From Ilyomonas sp965214235 (lineage in GTDB: Bacteria > Bacteroidota > Bacteroidia > Chitinophagales > Chitinophagaceae), in NCBI GenBank assembly GCA_965214235.1, contig CBDCBH010000003.1, forward strand, positions 744,001 to 808,000: 64,000 nucleotides of DNA, written 5' to 3'. This document shows, piece after piece, positions 45,010-53,872 of the stretch; position 1 is the first letter of the stretch, and each line of letters opens with the position of its first letter. Made by a program: the position numbers and the translations under genes. The notes below the pieces were generated by a model, which saw only the letters and a program-made list of their open reading frames with translations, made no database searches and was not told where the DNA came from.

Positions 45010-46347
45010 TTATCGTTCAAACTGCAACCTCATTCCTGTATAAGATTCAGTAAACATGCCGTTTTCATAAACTAAGTTGCCATTTACAAATGTGTGTGTG
45101 ATGGTAGAAGAGAAAATGGTGTTTTGTAACGGGCTCCAGCCACATTTGTACAAAATGTTATCGGTTGAAACCGTATAAGGCTTATTCATATCAACCAAAA
45201 CCAAATCGGCGAAATAGCCTTCCCGAATAAAGCCCCTTTCTTTAATAGAAAAACAAACCGCCACTGCATGGCTCATCTTTTCAACCATTTTTTCAATAGT
45301 AATACTTCCTTCTTTTACATATTGCAACAGTAACAAAACAGAGTGCTGCACTAAGGGTAAACCGGCATGTGCTTTTTCGTACGGCTCATTTTTTTCGTGC
45401 CAGGTATGCGGTGCATGATCGGTGGCGATTACATCTAACCGATCATCTAACAACGCACTCCACAAAGCCTTTTTGTTATGCGGCGCTTTGATGGCAGGAT
45501 TGCATTTGATAAGATTGCCCAGCACTTCATAATCATCGCTTGTGAAGTGCAGATGATGCACACAAACTTCAGCCGTAATGCGCTTGTTGTGCAACGAAAC
45601 CATGTTGGTAAATAACTGCAATTCCTTCTCCGTACTAATGTGCAAAACATGCAGCCGGCTATTGTGTTTCTTTGCAAACTGAATGGCGCGAAAAGAACTT
45701 TCAAAGCAAGCTTCCTCGTTTCGGATAATGGGATGGTCGCTTGCCTGCAAGGTTTTCTTTTGCTCCATTATCCATTGCAGGTTGGCTTTAATAATAGTTT
45801 CATCTTCGCAATGCGTGGCAATTAATAATTCGCTGTTGGCAAAAATGCTATCCAAAGTAAGCGAATTATCAACCAGCAAATTTCCTGTTGAAGAACCCAT
45901 AAAAATTTTAATGCCGCATACTTCCTGCTTCTTGTCATTTGTTCGCAGCACTTCATCAATATTATCGTTTGATGTGCCCATATAAAACGAATAATTAGCA
46001 AGCGATGAACCGGCAGCAGTGCGGTATTTACTTTCCAATAAATCTTGCGTAAAAGCCGGTGGCACTGTGTTGGGCATCTCCATAAACGAAGTAACGCCAC
46101 CCGCAACGGCAGCTTTGGCTTCGGTGTAAATACTGCCTTTGTGCGTAAGCCCGGGCTCGCGAAAATGAACCTGGTCGTCAATGGCGCCGGGCAATAAAAA
46201 CTTTTCCTCTCCATCAATTTCCGTTACTGCATGAGGTACATGAATTTGGGGCGCTATCTGGTGAATACGATGATTTTTTATCCAAACATCACCTTCAAAA
46301 ATGTTTCCTTCATTAACGATTGCTGTATTTTTAATGATGTATTCCAT
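45010..46347 (-). CDS. pyrC: dihydroorotase
   Basis: Catalyses the cyclisation of carbamoyl-aspartate to dihydroorotate in pyrimidine synthesis. The 445 aa protein has the amidohydrolase barrel: LPGAIDDQVHFREPGLTHKG (about 52-71), the carboxylated Lys in GIKIFMGSSTGN (about 149-160), metal His in IATHCEDE and RLHVLHIST, and the catalytic Asp in VIATDHAPHT (about 309-318). The first His of the usual HxH pair is Gln (DDQVH), which I recall as normal in this phylum. It lies 61 bp after the GH13 gene in the same direction. Confidence 0.88.
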   Translation of the reverse strand: MEYIIKNTAIVNEGNIFEGDVWIKNHRIHQIAPQIHVPHAVTEIDGEEKFLLPGAIDDQVHFREPGLTHKGSIYTEAKAAVAGGVTSFMEMPNTVPPAFTQDLLESKYRTAAGSSLANYSFYMGTSNDNIDEVLRTNDKKQEVCGIKIFMGSSTGNLLVDNSLTLDSIFANSELLIATHCEDETIIKANLQWIMEQKKTLQASDHPIIRNEEACFESSFRAIQFAKKHNSRLHVLHISTEKELQLFTNMVSLHNKRITAEVCVHHLHFTSDDYEVLGNLIKCNPAIKAPHNKKALWSALLDDRLDVIATDHAPHTWHEKNEPYEKAHAGLPLVQHSVLLLLQYVKEGSITIEKMVEKMSHAVAVCFSIKERGFIREGYFADLVLVDMNKPYTVSTDNILYKCGWSPLQNTIFSSTITHTFVNGNLVYENGMFTESYTGMRLQFER

Positions 46348-46408
46348 AGCTGCAAAATTGCTATTGCAAGGTAAATATTGTTTAAAGAAATGAACATAAA
46401 GACGTTGC

Positions 46409-48145
46409 TTATAAATCTGTTTTATTTACCTGGTACACTACCGCCTGGTAAGGCTGCAATTCGTTGGTAAACGATGCTTTTTCATAATTGCTGATGAGCA
46501 GCCTTGCCTGGCTGAAATCCTCATCTGTAGCGGCTTTGGCTACGTTGCTTGTAAAGTTTAGCATCACCAAAAATTTATCCTCTCTCAATTCTCTCGTGTA
46601 AGCATATACAGCGGTATTTCCTTTATCTATCAATGTATAACTTCCATAAATTAAAGCGGCATTGTTCTTTCGTATTTGTATCATCTTTTTAAAATAATGC
46701 AAACAGCTGTTTTGTTTTTGCTCATCTTTTTCAACATTCAATTCTGTATAATTCCTGTTAATCTGCAACCAGGGCTTACCGGTTGTAAAGCCTGCATTGT
46801 TATCATCTTTCCATTGCATTGGCGTGCGGCTGTTATCGCGTGCAATTTTTTTTTGCAGATTGAGGAAAGCCTGCACATCGCCGCCCGTTTTTTGAAGATG
46901 ATGAAACTTATTGATGGTATCTAAATCGTTATACTCATCAATGGAATCAAAGTAAATATTTGTCATTCCAATTTCATCTCCATAATAACAGTAAGGCGTG
47001 GCACGCATGGTTAAAATAAAAGTAGTAAGCATTTTTGAAGACAATTCTCTCCATTCATCGTTGTCATTTCCCCATCTCGAAACCATTCGCGGCTGGTCGT
47101 GATTACCCAAATAAACAGTGCCCCATCCTTTCTCTTTAAACCCTTCATCCCAGCGCGTATAAACAGCTTTAAACTGAAGTAAATTATAACCATTGGGATC
47201 TAAAATTCTTCGTTTGTTTTCATCGTAAATAAAGCCAACATCCATGCCTTCAAAATGATACGCCATGTTCAGTTCCCTTCTGTCCGGATCAACAAACTGC
47301 AAGGCTTCCTGCGGCGATGTGCCCGCGCCTTCCGCCACCGTTACCACATTGTATTTACTCAACACTTCGCGGTTCATTTCCTGTAAGTAATCGTGCAAAT
47401 GCGGACCATTGCCATAGTAGCGAATAATTTCTTTTTCATAACCTTCGGGAAAGGTTGGAAACGAAGTATCTTTTGCAATGAACTGAAACGCATCTAACCG
47501 AAATCCATCCACGCCTTTATCAAGCCAGAAGCGCATGATGCTGTACACTTCTTCGCGCAGCTTTTTATTCGACCAATTTAGATCGGGCTGATAACTTGAA
47601 AAGTAATGCAAATAAAAAGCGTTTGTTTTTGCATCAAACGTCCATGCGTTGCTGTTTTCATCAAAGAAAGAGAAGCGTGGCGGAGGCGTACCGCGCTCTG
47701 CATTCCACCAATGATAATAATCGCGATAGGGATTGTCTCTGCTCTTCCCCGATTGCTGAAACCATTGGTGTTCAAAGCTTGAATGATTCACCACCAAGTC
47801 CATAATCAGCCGGATGTTTCTTCTGTGCAAGCCTTGTAGTAATTCATCAAAATCGTTGAGTGTTCCGTATTCAGTTGCTATGTTTCGATAATCACTTACA
47901 TCATAGCCGTTATCGTAGTTTGGCGATGGATAAACAGGGTTAAGCCAAACAGCATCAATGCCTAAGCTTTCAATGTAATCGAGTCTTGAAATAATGCCTC
48001 TCAAATCTCCGATGCCATCGCCGTTACCGTCCTGAAAAGAGCGGGGATAAATTTGATAAACAACCGCTTCTTTCCACCATTGTTTATCTGAAATAACTTC
48101 ATCGTGAAGCTGTGTATTTTCTGTAAGATTATTCTCGGAATCCAT
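46409..48145 (-). CDS. GH13 alpha-glucosidase (oligo-1,6-glucosidase type)
   Basis: A 578 aa cytosolic enzyme hydrolysing alpha-glucosides. WWKEAVVYQIYPRSFQDGNG (about 23-42) opens the barrel. Catalytic residues are the nucleophile Asp in GVDGFRLDAFQFI (about 213), acid/base Glu in VVTVAEGAGTSP (about 268) and Asp in YLGNHDQPRMVS (about 342). QWKDDNNAGFT and ARDNSRTPM match the oligo-1,6-glucosidase/trehalose-type subfamily. ATG 48145 is chosen; the frame upstream runs through the hisA promoter region. It is divergent from hisA. Confidence 0.9.
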   Translation of the reverse strand: MDSENNLTENTQLHDEVISDKQWWKEAVVYQIYPRSFQDGNGDGIGDLRGIISRLDYIESLGIDAVWLNPVYPSPNYDNGYDVSDYRNIATEYGTLNDFDELLQGLHRRNIRLIMDLVVNHSSFEHQWFQQSGKSRDNPYRDYYHWWNAERGTPPPRFSFFDENSNAWTFDAKTNAFYLHYFSSYQPDLNWSNKKLREEVYSIMRFWLDKGVDGFRLDAFQFIAKDTSFPTFPEGYEKEIIRYYGNGPHLHDYLQEMNREVLSKYNVVTVAEGAGTSPQEALQFVDPDRRELNMAYHFEGMDVGFIYDENKRRILDPNGYNLLQFKAVYTRWDEGFKEKGWGTVYLGNHDQPRMVSRWGNDNDEWRELSSKMLTTFILTMRATPYCYYGDEIGMTNIYFDSIDEYNDLDTINKFHHLQKTGGDVQAFLNLQKKIARDNSRTPMQWKDDNNAGFTTGKPWLQINRNYTELNVEKDEQKQNSCLHYFKKMIQIRKNNAALIYGSYTLIDKGNTAVYAYTRELREDKFLVMLNFTSNVAKAATDEDFSQARLLISNYEKASFTNELQPYQAVVYQVNKTDL

Positions 48146-48174
48146 ACTTATAAAATTCAAAAAAACAAAGCTAA

Positions 48175-48204
48175 CTGTAGTAAAGAATTGACAAGATATA
48201 TTTG
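48175..48204 (+). promoter_or_regulatory. candidate promoter of hisA (near-leaderless)
   Basis: TATATTTG (48197-48204) matches TAnnTTTG; CTG at 48175-48177 sits 19 bp upstream as an imperfect -33. The transcript would start at most about 3 bases before the ATG at 48212. Confidence 0.45.
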
Positions 48205-48211
48205 CAGCCTT

Positions 48212-48931
48212 ATGCAAATTATTCCCGCGATAGACATCATTGAAGGCAAATGCGTAAGGCTTACGCAAGGCGATTATTCGAAAAAAAAAATTTACAACGA
48301 ACATCCGTTAGAAGTGGCAAAGCAGTTTGAAGATGCGGGCTTGCAACGCTTGCATTTGGTTGATTTGGATGGCGCCAAAGAAGGTGCAATAAAAAACTGG
48401 AAGGTATTGGAAACATTGGCTTCTAAAACATCCTTGGCAATTGATTTTGGTGGTGGCATTAAAACAGAAAATGATGTAGAAATTGTGTTTAATTCCGGTG
48501 CTGCATTAGCAAGCATTGGCAGCCTTGCAGTGAAAAATAAAGACTTGTTTATTGCGTGGCTGCAACAATATGGCGCGAATAAATTTTTATTGGGCGCTGA
48601 TGTAAAAAATGAAAAAATTGCCATCAATGGCTGGCAGGAAACAAGCGATGTTTGGATTTACGATTTTATTGAAGATTATATTTCGCAAGGCATTCAGCAG
48701 GTATTTTGTACCGATGTAAGTAAAGATGGAATGCTGCAAGGCGCAGCCACTGATTTATATAAAAACATCATTCAAAAATTTCCTTCTCTTTTTTTAATTG
48801 CCAGTGGTGGTGTGAGTTCGATAAAAGATTTGGATGAATTGCAGGATGTTGGCTGCGCTGCAGCTATTGTTGGTAAAGCTATTTACGAAGGAAAGATTCA
48901 ATTAGAAGAATTGAAAAAGTTTTTGTTGTAA
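48212..48931 (+). CDS. hisA: phosphoribosylformimino-AICAR phosphate isomerase
   Basis: Fourth step of histidine synthesis, an Amadori rearrangement of ProFAR to PRFAR in the cytoplasm. The 239 aa TIM barrel starts QIIPAIDIIEGKCVRLTQGD with the first catalytic Asp (about residue 8). IDFGGGIKTENDV (about 71), the second catalytic Asp in VFCTDVSKDGMLQG (about 164-177) and IASGGVSSIKDLDEL (about 193-207) bind the two phosphates. ATG 48212 matches the family start exactly. No other his genes are near, so the pathway is dispersed or hisA has been separated. Confidence 0.95.
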   Translation: MQIIPAIDIIEGKCVRLTQGDYSKKKIYNEHPLEVAKQFEDAGLQRLHLVDLDGAKEGAIKNWKVLETLASKTSLAIDFGGGIKTENDVEIVFNSGAALASIGSLAVKNKDLFIAWLQQYGANKFLLGADVKNEKIAINGWQETSDVWIYDFIEDYISQGIQQVFCTDVSKDGMLQGAATDLYKNIIQKFPSLFLIASGGVSSIKDLDELQDVGCAAAIVGKAIYEGKIQLEELKKFLL

Positions 48932-48982
48932 AAACAAAAGCTCATCAATTTTAAATATCAAACAAAACCCCCGTTCAGGCAA

Positions 48983-49014
48983 AAAAAAGCCCTCGCACTT
49001 GCGAGGGCTTTTTT
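48983..49014. terminator. bidirectional terminator
   Basis: AAAAAAGCCCTCGC (48983-48996) pairs with GCGAGGGCTTTTTT (49001-49014) around ACTT, between converging hisA and groEL. Confidence 0.9.
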
Positions 49015-49038
49015 ATAAAATAGAGTAAAAGAAAACGA

Positions 49039-50676
49039 TTAATAATCCATACCCATTCCGCCGCCTGGCATACCGGCAGGAGCCGCAGCCGACTTAGGTT
49101 CTGGCTTATCAGCAACAACGGCTTCGGTAGTTAATAACATACCGGCAATGGAAGCTGCATTTTCCAATGCAATACGGGTTACTTTGGTAGGGTCAATAAC
49201 ACCGGCAGCAAATAAATTTTCATATACTTCAGTGCGGGCATTGAAACCAAAATCGCCTGTGCCTTCTTTAATTTTCTGTACCACGATGCTGCCTTCCAAA
49301 CCACTGTTAATTACAATCTGGCGAAGTGGTTCTTCAATAGCGCGTTTTACAATGGCTACACCTGTAGCTTCATCTTCATTTAGCGTTTTTACATTTTCCA
49401 GGTTTTGCGTAGCACGAATGTAAGCTACACCACCGCCGGGTACAATGCCTTCTTCAACAGCAGCGCGGGTTGCATGTAAAGCATCGTCAACACGGTCTTT
49501 CTTTTCCTTCATTTCCATTTCGGTAGCAGCGCCAATGTAAAGCACCGCCACACCGCCAGCTAATTTAGCCAAACGTTCCTGCAACTTTTCTTTATCGTAA
49601 TCAGAAGTGGTTGTACCAATCTGTGATTTGATTTGGTTTACGCGGGCTTTAATATCATCCTCAACACCTTTACCACCAACGATGGTTGTGTTGTCTTTAT
49701 TAATAGTGATAGAGTCCGCCTTGCCTAAATAAGCTTCAGTAGCATTTTCAAGCTTATAACCTTGTTCTTCGCTGATTACAAGACCGCCGGTTAAAATAGC
49801 AATATCCTGCAACATTTCTTTTCTTCTATCGCCAAAGCCAGGAGCCTTAACAGCAGCCACTTTTAGTGTGCCGCGTAATTTATTTACTACCAATGTTGCT
49901 AAAGCCTCGCCTTCTAAATCTTCTGCAATAATTAATAACGGACGACCGCTTTGTGCGCTTTTTTCAAGGATAGGAAGAATGTCTTTCATGGTGGAAATCT
50001 TCTTATCGTAAATCAGGATAGATGGGTTCTGCAATTCTGCTTCCATCTTCTCGCTGTTGGTTACGAAGTAAGGAGAAATATAACCGCGGTCAAACTGCAT
50101 ACCTTCAACCACGTCAACCGAAGTATCAGTGCCTTTGGCTTCTTCAACAGTAATAACACCTTCTTTACCTACTTTGCCAAACGCTTCAGCAATAAGTTTA
50201 CCAATGGTTTCATCGTTGTTGGCAGAGATGGCAGCTACCTGTTCAATTCTATCGCTGTCGTTACCTACAGTTTGTGATTGCGATTGTAAGCTTTTTACTA
50301 CTGCGGCAACAGCTTTGTCAATACCGCGTTTTAAATCCATAGGGTTTGCACCGGCGGCTACGTTTTTTAAACCTTCGCTGATGATAGCTTGCGCTAACAC
50401 AGTTGCAGTTGTAGTACCATCACCAGCAATGTCAGCGGTTTTAGAAGCAACTTCTTTCACCATCTGAGCACCCATGTTTTCAATGGCATCTTCCAGTTCA
50501 ATTTCTTTGGCTACAGTTACACCATCTTTGGTTACTGATGGGGCACCAAATTTCTTTTCAATTACTACATTACGCCCCTTAGGTCCTAATGTTACTTTCA
50601 CGGCGTTGGCAAGTATATCCACGCCTCTTTTCATTTTATTTCTTGCTTCGATATCGAAGAAAAGTTGTTTCGACAT
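49039..50676 (-). CDS. groL: chaperonin GroEL (60 kDa subunit)
   Basis: ATP-driven folding chaperone that forms 14-mer double rings with the GroES lid. The 545 aa protein has VTLGPKGRNVVIEKKFGAP (about 29-47), the ATP-site DGTTTATVLA (about 86-95), the apical domain, and IVPGGGVAYIRA (about 411-422). The C-terminus ends in the Gly-Met-rich tail GMPGGGMGMDY. It lies 124 bp after groES, a wide gap for this pair, and that gap contains a strong RNA-type fold. Confidence 0.98.
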   Translation of the reverse strand: MSKQLFFDIEARNKMKRGVDILANAVKVTLGPKGRNVVIEKKFGAPSVTKDGVTVAKEIELEDAIENMGAQMVKEVASKTADIAGDGTTTATVLAQAIISEGLKNVAAGANPMDLKRGIDKAVAAVVKSLQSQSQTVGNDSDRIEQVAAISANNDETIGKLIAEAFGKVGKEGVITVEEAKGTDTSVDVVEGMQFDRGYISPYFVTNSEKMEAELQNPSILIYDKKISTMKDILPILEKSAQSGRPLLIIAEDLEGEALATLVVNKLRGTLKVAAVKAPGFGDRRKEMLQDIAILTGGLVISEEQGYKLENATEAYLGKADSITINKDNTTIVGGKGVEDDIKARVNQIKSQIGTTTSDYDKEKLQERLAKLAGGVAVLYIGAATEMEMKEKKDRVDDALHATRAAVEEGIVPGGGVAYIRATQNLENVKTLNEDEATGVAIVKRAIEEPLRQIVINSGLEGSIVVQKIKEGTGDFGFNARTEVYENLFAAGVIDPTKVTRIALENAASIAGMLLTTEAVVADKPEPKSAAAPAGMPGGGMGMDY

Positions 50677-50683
50677 AATAATT

Positions 50684-50742
50684 AAAGCCCCTGTCTCCGC
50701 ATAAGGCGGAAAACTTGAAACCTGCGAGGCATGACAGGCTTT
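50684..50742 (-). promoter_or_regulatory. structured leader between groES and groEL
   Basis: In the minus-strand RNA, AAAGCC and TGTC (50742-50733) pair with GACA and GGCTTT (50695-50684, two unpaired G), enclosing the stem TCCGC/GCGGA (50710-50706 with 50700-50696). The outer stem ends seven bases before the groEL ATG and contains the only G-rich sequence that could act as ribosome binding site. A second small hairpin TCGCC/GGCGA (50776-50788) followed by a T-run lies nearer groES and may attenuate transcription. Confidence 0.45.
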
Positions 50743-50800
50743 TATTTTTCATAATTGAATTAAAAAAAGAACTTCTCGCCTTTGGCGAATTGAGGGCTTT

Positions 50801-51082
50801 TTATACGATAGCCAAAATATCGCTTTCGCGCATGATAAGATAATCCTGCCCTTCAATCTGAATTTCGGTTCCGGCATATTTGCCATACAAAACAGTGTCG
50901 CCTGTTTTAACAGTAACAGGTTCGTCTTTCTTGCCTGTGCCTGCAGCAACCACTACGCCGCGTTGGGGCTTTTCTTTTGCTGTATCAGGAATAATTAAGC
51001 CTGATGATGTTTTTTCTTCTGCCGCCGCAGGTTTAATGATTATCCTGTCGTGAAGCGGAGTTACCTTCAATGTGTCAGCCAT
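50801..51082 (-). CDS. groS: co-chaperonin GroES (10 kDa)
   Basis: The lid of the GroEL chamber, a heptamer of beta-barrel subunits. The 93 aa protein has VTPLHDRIIIKPAAAEEKTS (about 6-25) with the mobile loop after it, IPDTAKEKPQRGVVVAAGTG (about 31-50), and VLYGKYAGTEIQIEGQDYLI (about 64-83). Length and order are standard. It leads the groES-groEL operon; the 199 bp upstream hold its promoter. Confidence 0.97.
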   Translation of the reverse strand: MADTLKVTPLHDRIIIKPAAAEEKTSSGLIIPDTAKEKPQRGVVVAAGTGKKDEPVTVKTGDTVLYGKYAGTEIQIEGQDYLIMRESDILAIV

Positions 51083-51133
51083 ATTTGTTGTTTTAAAATT
51101 GATTTAATAGATGTTTCGATGTTCGCAATTTTT

Positions 51134-51176
51134 CTGCCATTAGTGTTAGAAAAGTCAAAATTTCAGAGTATGGCAG
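51134..51176 (-). promoter_or_regulatory. candidate heat-shock control region of groES
   Basis: An inverted pair CTGCCA (51134-51139) and TGGCAG (51171-51176) lies 52-94 bp upstream of groES. No TAnnTTTG element is seen, so the operon may use another sigma factor. Function is inferred from position only. Confidence 0.3.
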
Positions 51177-51281
51177 GAAATGGGAGCGCAAAGGAATGCT
51201 TTTTCGCCTTGTGTGACAAAATTTCATTTGATAAACTATTGCTATTAATTATTGACAGAACTGTATTGCCGGCATTTTGTT

Positions 51282-52265
51282 TTAATAATGTCCTCTTATC
51301 TGCTGCTTAATATTTTCATCATATAATCTTCTTAACTGGTCATGTATTTCGTTCCGCAATGGAGGCAAAGAAGAACTTTCTGTATTGCTGATAACCTGCA
51401 ATGTTTTTGTAGCTCCGGGAATAACAGTGGTTACTTTCGGAAAGTCCAATATCCAGCGCAAAGCCCATTGCGCCATTCTATCATCGGGCATTACGGTTTT
51501 CATTTCATTGGCAAGACGAACACCTTCCTTAAACGCAATACCAGCAAAGGTTTCGCCTGCATTAAAGGCTTGCCCGTTTGCATTAAAATTACGATGGTCA
51601 TTAGCATCGAAATGAGTGCTTTTGGTAAATTTTCCCGATAGTAAACCACTGGCCAGCGGAACACGAACAATAATGGCAACTCCTTTTTCTTTTGCTTTGG
51701 CAAACACTTCATCCGCCACATGCTGACGAAATAAATTAAAGATGATTTGCAGCGATGCGATGCCTTCTTCTTCCAAACAAAGCAACGCTTCTTCCGAGGT
51801 TTCAACACTGGCGCCAAAATATTTTATCAAGCCCTCGCTTTGCAGTTTTCGTAAATGATTGAACACATCGCCATGCCGCATAATTTCAGTTGGAATGCAA
51901 TGCAACTGCTCTAAAAACAATTGCTTTAACTGCAAATGTTCTAATGATTCTTCTACCTGCTTTCGCATAAAATGGTACGTGAAGTTTTGGTTCCATCCGT
52001 TGGGGGCATCGCTTCTTCGTCCCAACTTGGTGGCAACAAACATTTCCTTATCAGTCGTCTTCAAAAAATTTCCAATTATTTTTTCGCTGATGCCCATGCC
52101 ATATACATCTGCGGTGTCTATAAAAGTGCCGCCGTTATCAGCGAATTGTTGTAAAATTTTCAAGGCATCATCTTCATTCACTTTCCCCCAATCTGCGCTG
52201 CCTAACTGCCATGTGCCTAAGCCAATTTCCGAAACCTGTACATCTTTAAAGGTGCGATAGTTCAT
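51282..52265 (-). CDS. aldo/keto reductase
   Basis: A 327 aa NAD(P)H-dependent oxidoreductase of the AKR superfamily, reducing aldehydes or ketones. The catalytic tetrad can be placed: Asp and Tyr in FIDTADVYGMGISEKIIG (about 48-65), Lys in MFVATKLGRR (about 76-85) and His in EQLHCIPTEI (about 109-118). The C-terminal TTVIPGATKTLQVISN binds the cofactor phosphate. ATG 52265 starts MNYRTFKDVQVSEIGLG as in the family. It ends 199 bp before groES in the same direction and has no clear functional link. Confidence 0.9.
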   Translation of the reverse strand: MNYRTFKDVQVSEIGLGTWQLGSADWGKVNEDDALKILQQFADNGGTFIDTADVYGMGISEKIIGNFLKTTDKEMFVATKLGRRSDAPNGWNQNFTYHFMRKQVEESLEHLQLKQLFLEQLHCIPTEIMRHGDVFNHLRKLQSEGLIKYFGASVETSEEALLCLEEEGIASLQIIFNLFRQHVADEVFAKAKEKGVAIIVRVPLASGLLSGKFTKSTHFDANDHRNFNANGQAFNAGETFAGIAFKEGVRLANEMKTVMPDDRMAQWALRWILDFPKVTTVIPGATKTLQVISNTESSSLPPLRNEIHDQLRRLYDENIKQQIRGHY

Positions 52266-52438
52266 AGTGTTGCATTTAAAATTGTAATAAAAACAAAAGG
52301 TTGTTGTTTCGGTTACAAACAGTTTGCCTCACTTTTTATTTTTAGCAACTGAGAAAAATAACGCCTCATTATCAAGATACTTTTTCCGTGGGAAGTGAAA
52401 CGCCTATCTTCGCGCCCGCAAAAAAGAATGGCAGCCTC

Positions 52439-53374
52439 ATGATCAGCAGAAGAAATATTCGTGTGAAAGTTATGCAGATGATTTATGCAACCGAATCGGT
52501 GCAGGATGCGAATTCTAATCCTCATCCTATAAAAACCCTGGGCGAACAAATCAATCAAACACAGCAGCTTTTTATTTACTTACTTTATTTTATAACAGAA
52601 GTGGCAGGTTATGCTGAAAAAGATGCCCGTAACCGCGCTTCTAAAAACTTAGTTACGCTTGAAGACCTGAATGTAAACATAAAGCTGGCAGGCAATGAGC
52701 TGCTGTGGAAAATAAAAGAAAGCCCTGCATTTATAAGTATGGTTAAAGAGCACAAAGCTGATAAACTGGATAACGAAGGCGTGGTACGCAAAGTGTATCA
52801 ATGGTTGCTGGCAACTGATGTTTATAAAAACTATATTAACACCCAAAGCAGAGATAAAAACAGTGAGCGCGATATTCTGCAGTTTGTTTTTACCGACCTT
52901 ATGTTGCCCGATGAAACCTTTGTTTCTTTTATAGAAGAACATTTCAGCAACTGGCAGGATGATGCCGATATGCTACGCCAGCTAATGATGAGTTTTCTCT
53001 CAAAACCCCACGGTTTCGACGTTCGCCTTTTGATGACCGAAGAGAAATGGAAGTTTGCTAACGACTTACTCACAACTACCATGAACAAGCGCGAATATGT
53101 AACCAACCTTATCAAACCCAAACTAAAAAACTGGGATGCCGACCGCATTGCACAGTTAGATATGATACTTATGCGAATGGGCGTTTGCGAATTGTTGTTT
53201 TTTGAAACCATTCCAACTAAAGTTACTATTAACGAATACATTGATATTGCCAAAGAATACAGCACGGAACAAAGCGGTCATTTTATCAACGGCATTTTAG
53301 ATAATATCCATAAAGAGTTACTGCAGGAAGATAAAATTCACAAAGTAAATTTTAAACAAAAAACTAACGGTTAA
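52439..53374 (+). CDS. nusB: transcription antitermination protein NusB
   Basis: RNA-binding factor that with NusE binds boxA of rRNA transcripts. The 311 aa protein is the long Bacteroidota form: MISRRNIRVKVMQMIYATES opens the fold, a long insert follows, and the conserved NusB core is in the C-terminal half (TNLIKPKLKNWDADRIAQLD, about 222-241; TKVTINEYIDIAKEYSTEQS, about 261-280; HFINGILDNI). ATG 52439 is chosen; an upstream in-frame region lacks similarity. It heads the nusB-DUF1573-yajC-coaE cluster. Confidence 0.92.
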   Translation: MISRRNIRVKVMQMIYATESVQDANSNPHPIKTLGEQINQTQQLFIYLLYFITEVAGYAEKDARNRASKNLVTLEDLNVNIKLAGNELLWKIKESPAFISMVKEHKADKLDNEGVVRKVYQWLLATDVYKNYINTQSRDKNSERDILQFVFTDLMLPDETFVSFIEEHFSNWQDDADMLRQLMMSFLSKPHGFDVRLLMTEEKWKFANDLLTTTMNKREYVTNLIKPKLKNWDADRIAQLDMILMRMGVCELLFFETIPTKVTINEYIDIAKEYSTEQSGHFINGILDNIHKELLQEDKIHKVNFKQKTNG

Positions 53375-53404
53375 GAAATTAATTTGCAGTAAAAACAAAC
53401 CATA

Positions 53405-53848
53405 ATGAAACGCATTTCTCTTTCTCTATTTTTTGTTATGATGTGTATAATCATCCTGGCATTGTCTTGCCAAAATAGCAATGCGGGCATGATGAAAGAG
53501 GTAGCTAACTATACCACTGCATCGTTCCCCGATTCCATTCAAAACTTTGGAACGTTAGAACAGGGAAAAGAGATGAAAATTGTGTTTCATGTACTGAACA
53601 ACGGCAATAAACCTTTGCTGATAGCAGATGCTAAACCAAGCTGCGGTTGCACGGTAGCCAATTTTACAAAAAGCGCTATCGCTCCCGGCAAAGAAGGCGA
53701 AATTACCGGAACGTTTAACAGCAATTATGGAATGCCGGGACAGCTACGAAAAACAATTACAGTTACCACCAACACATCACCTACACACAACATGCTTATT
53801 TTTATGGGTGATGTAGCGCCGAAAACGAACTCATTAAAAACAAAATAG
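53405..53848 (+). CDS. DUF1573 lipoprotein
   Basis: A 147 aa protein with signal SLFFVMMCIIILALSCQNSN, acylated Cys at about residue 22. The rest is a DUF1573 immunoglobulin-like domain: FPDSIQNFGTLEQGKEMKIV (about 41-60), PLLIADAKPSCGCTVANF with the conserved CGC (about 72-89), and APGKEGEITGTFNSNYGMPG. Function unknown; the gene is often found between nusB and yajC in Bacteroidota, as here. It starts 30 bp after nusB. Confidence 0.88.
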   Translation: MKRISLSLFFVMMCIIILALSCQNSNAGMMKEVANYTTASFPDSIQNFGTLEQGKEMKIVFHVLNNGNKPLLIADAKPSCGCTVANFTKSAIAPGKEGEITGTFNSNYGMPGQLRKTITVTTNTSPTHNMLIFMGDVAPKTNSLKTK

Positions 53849-53872
53849 TTTCACTACAAAACAAACAACTAT

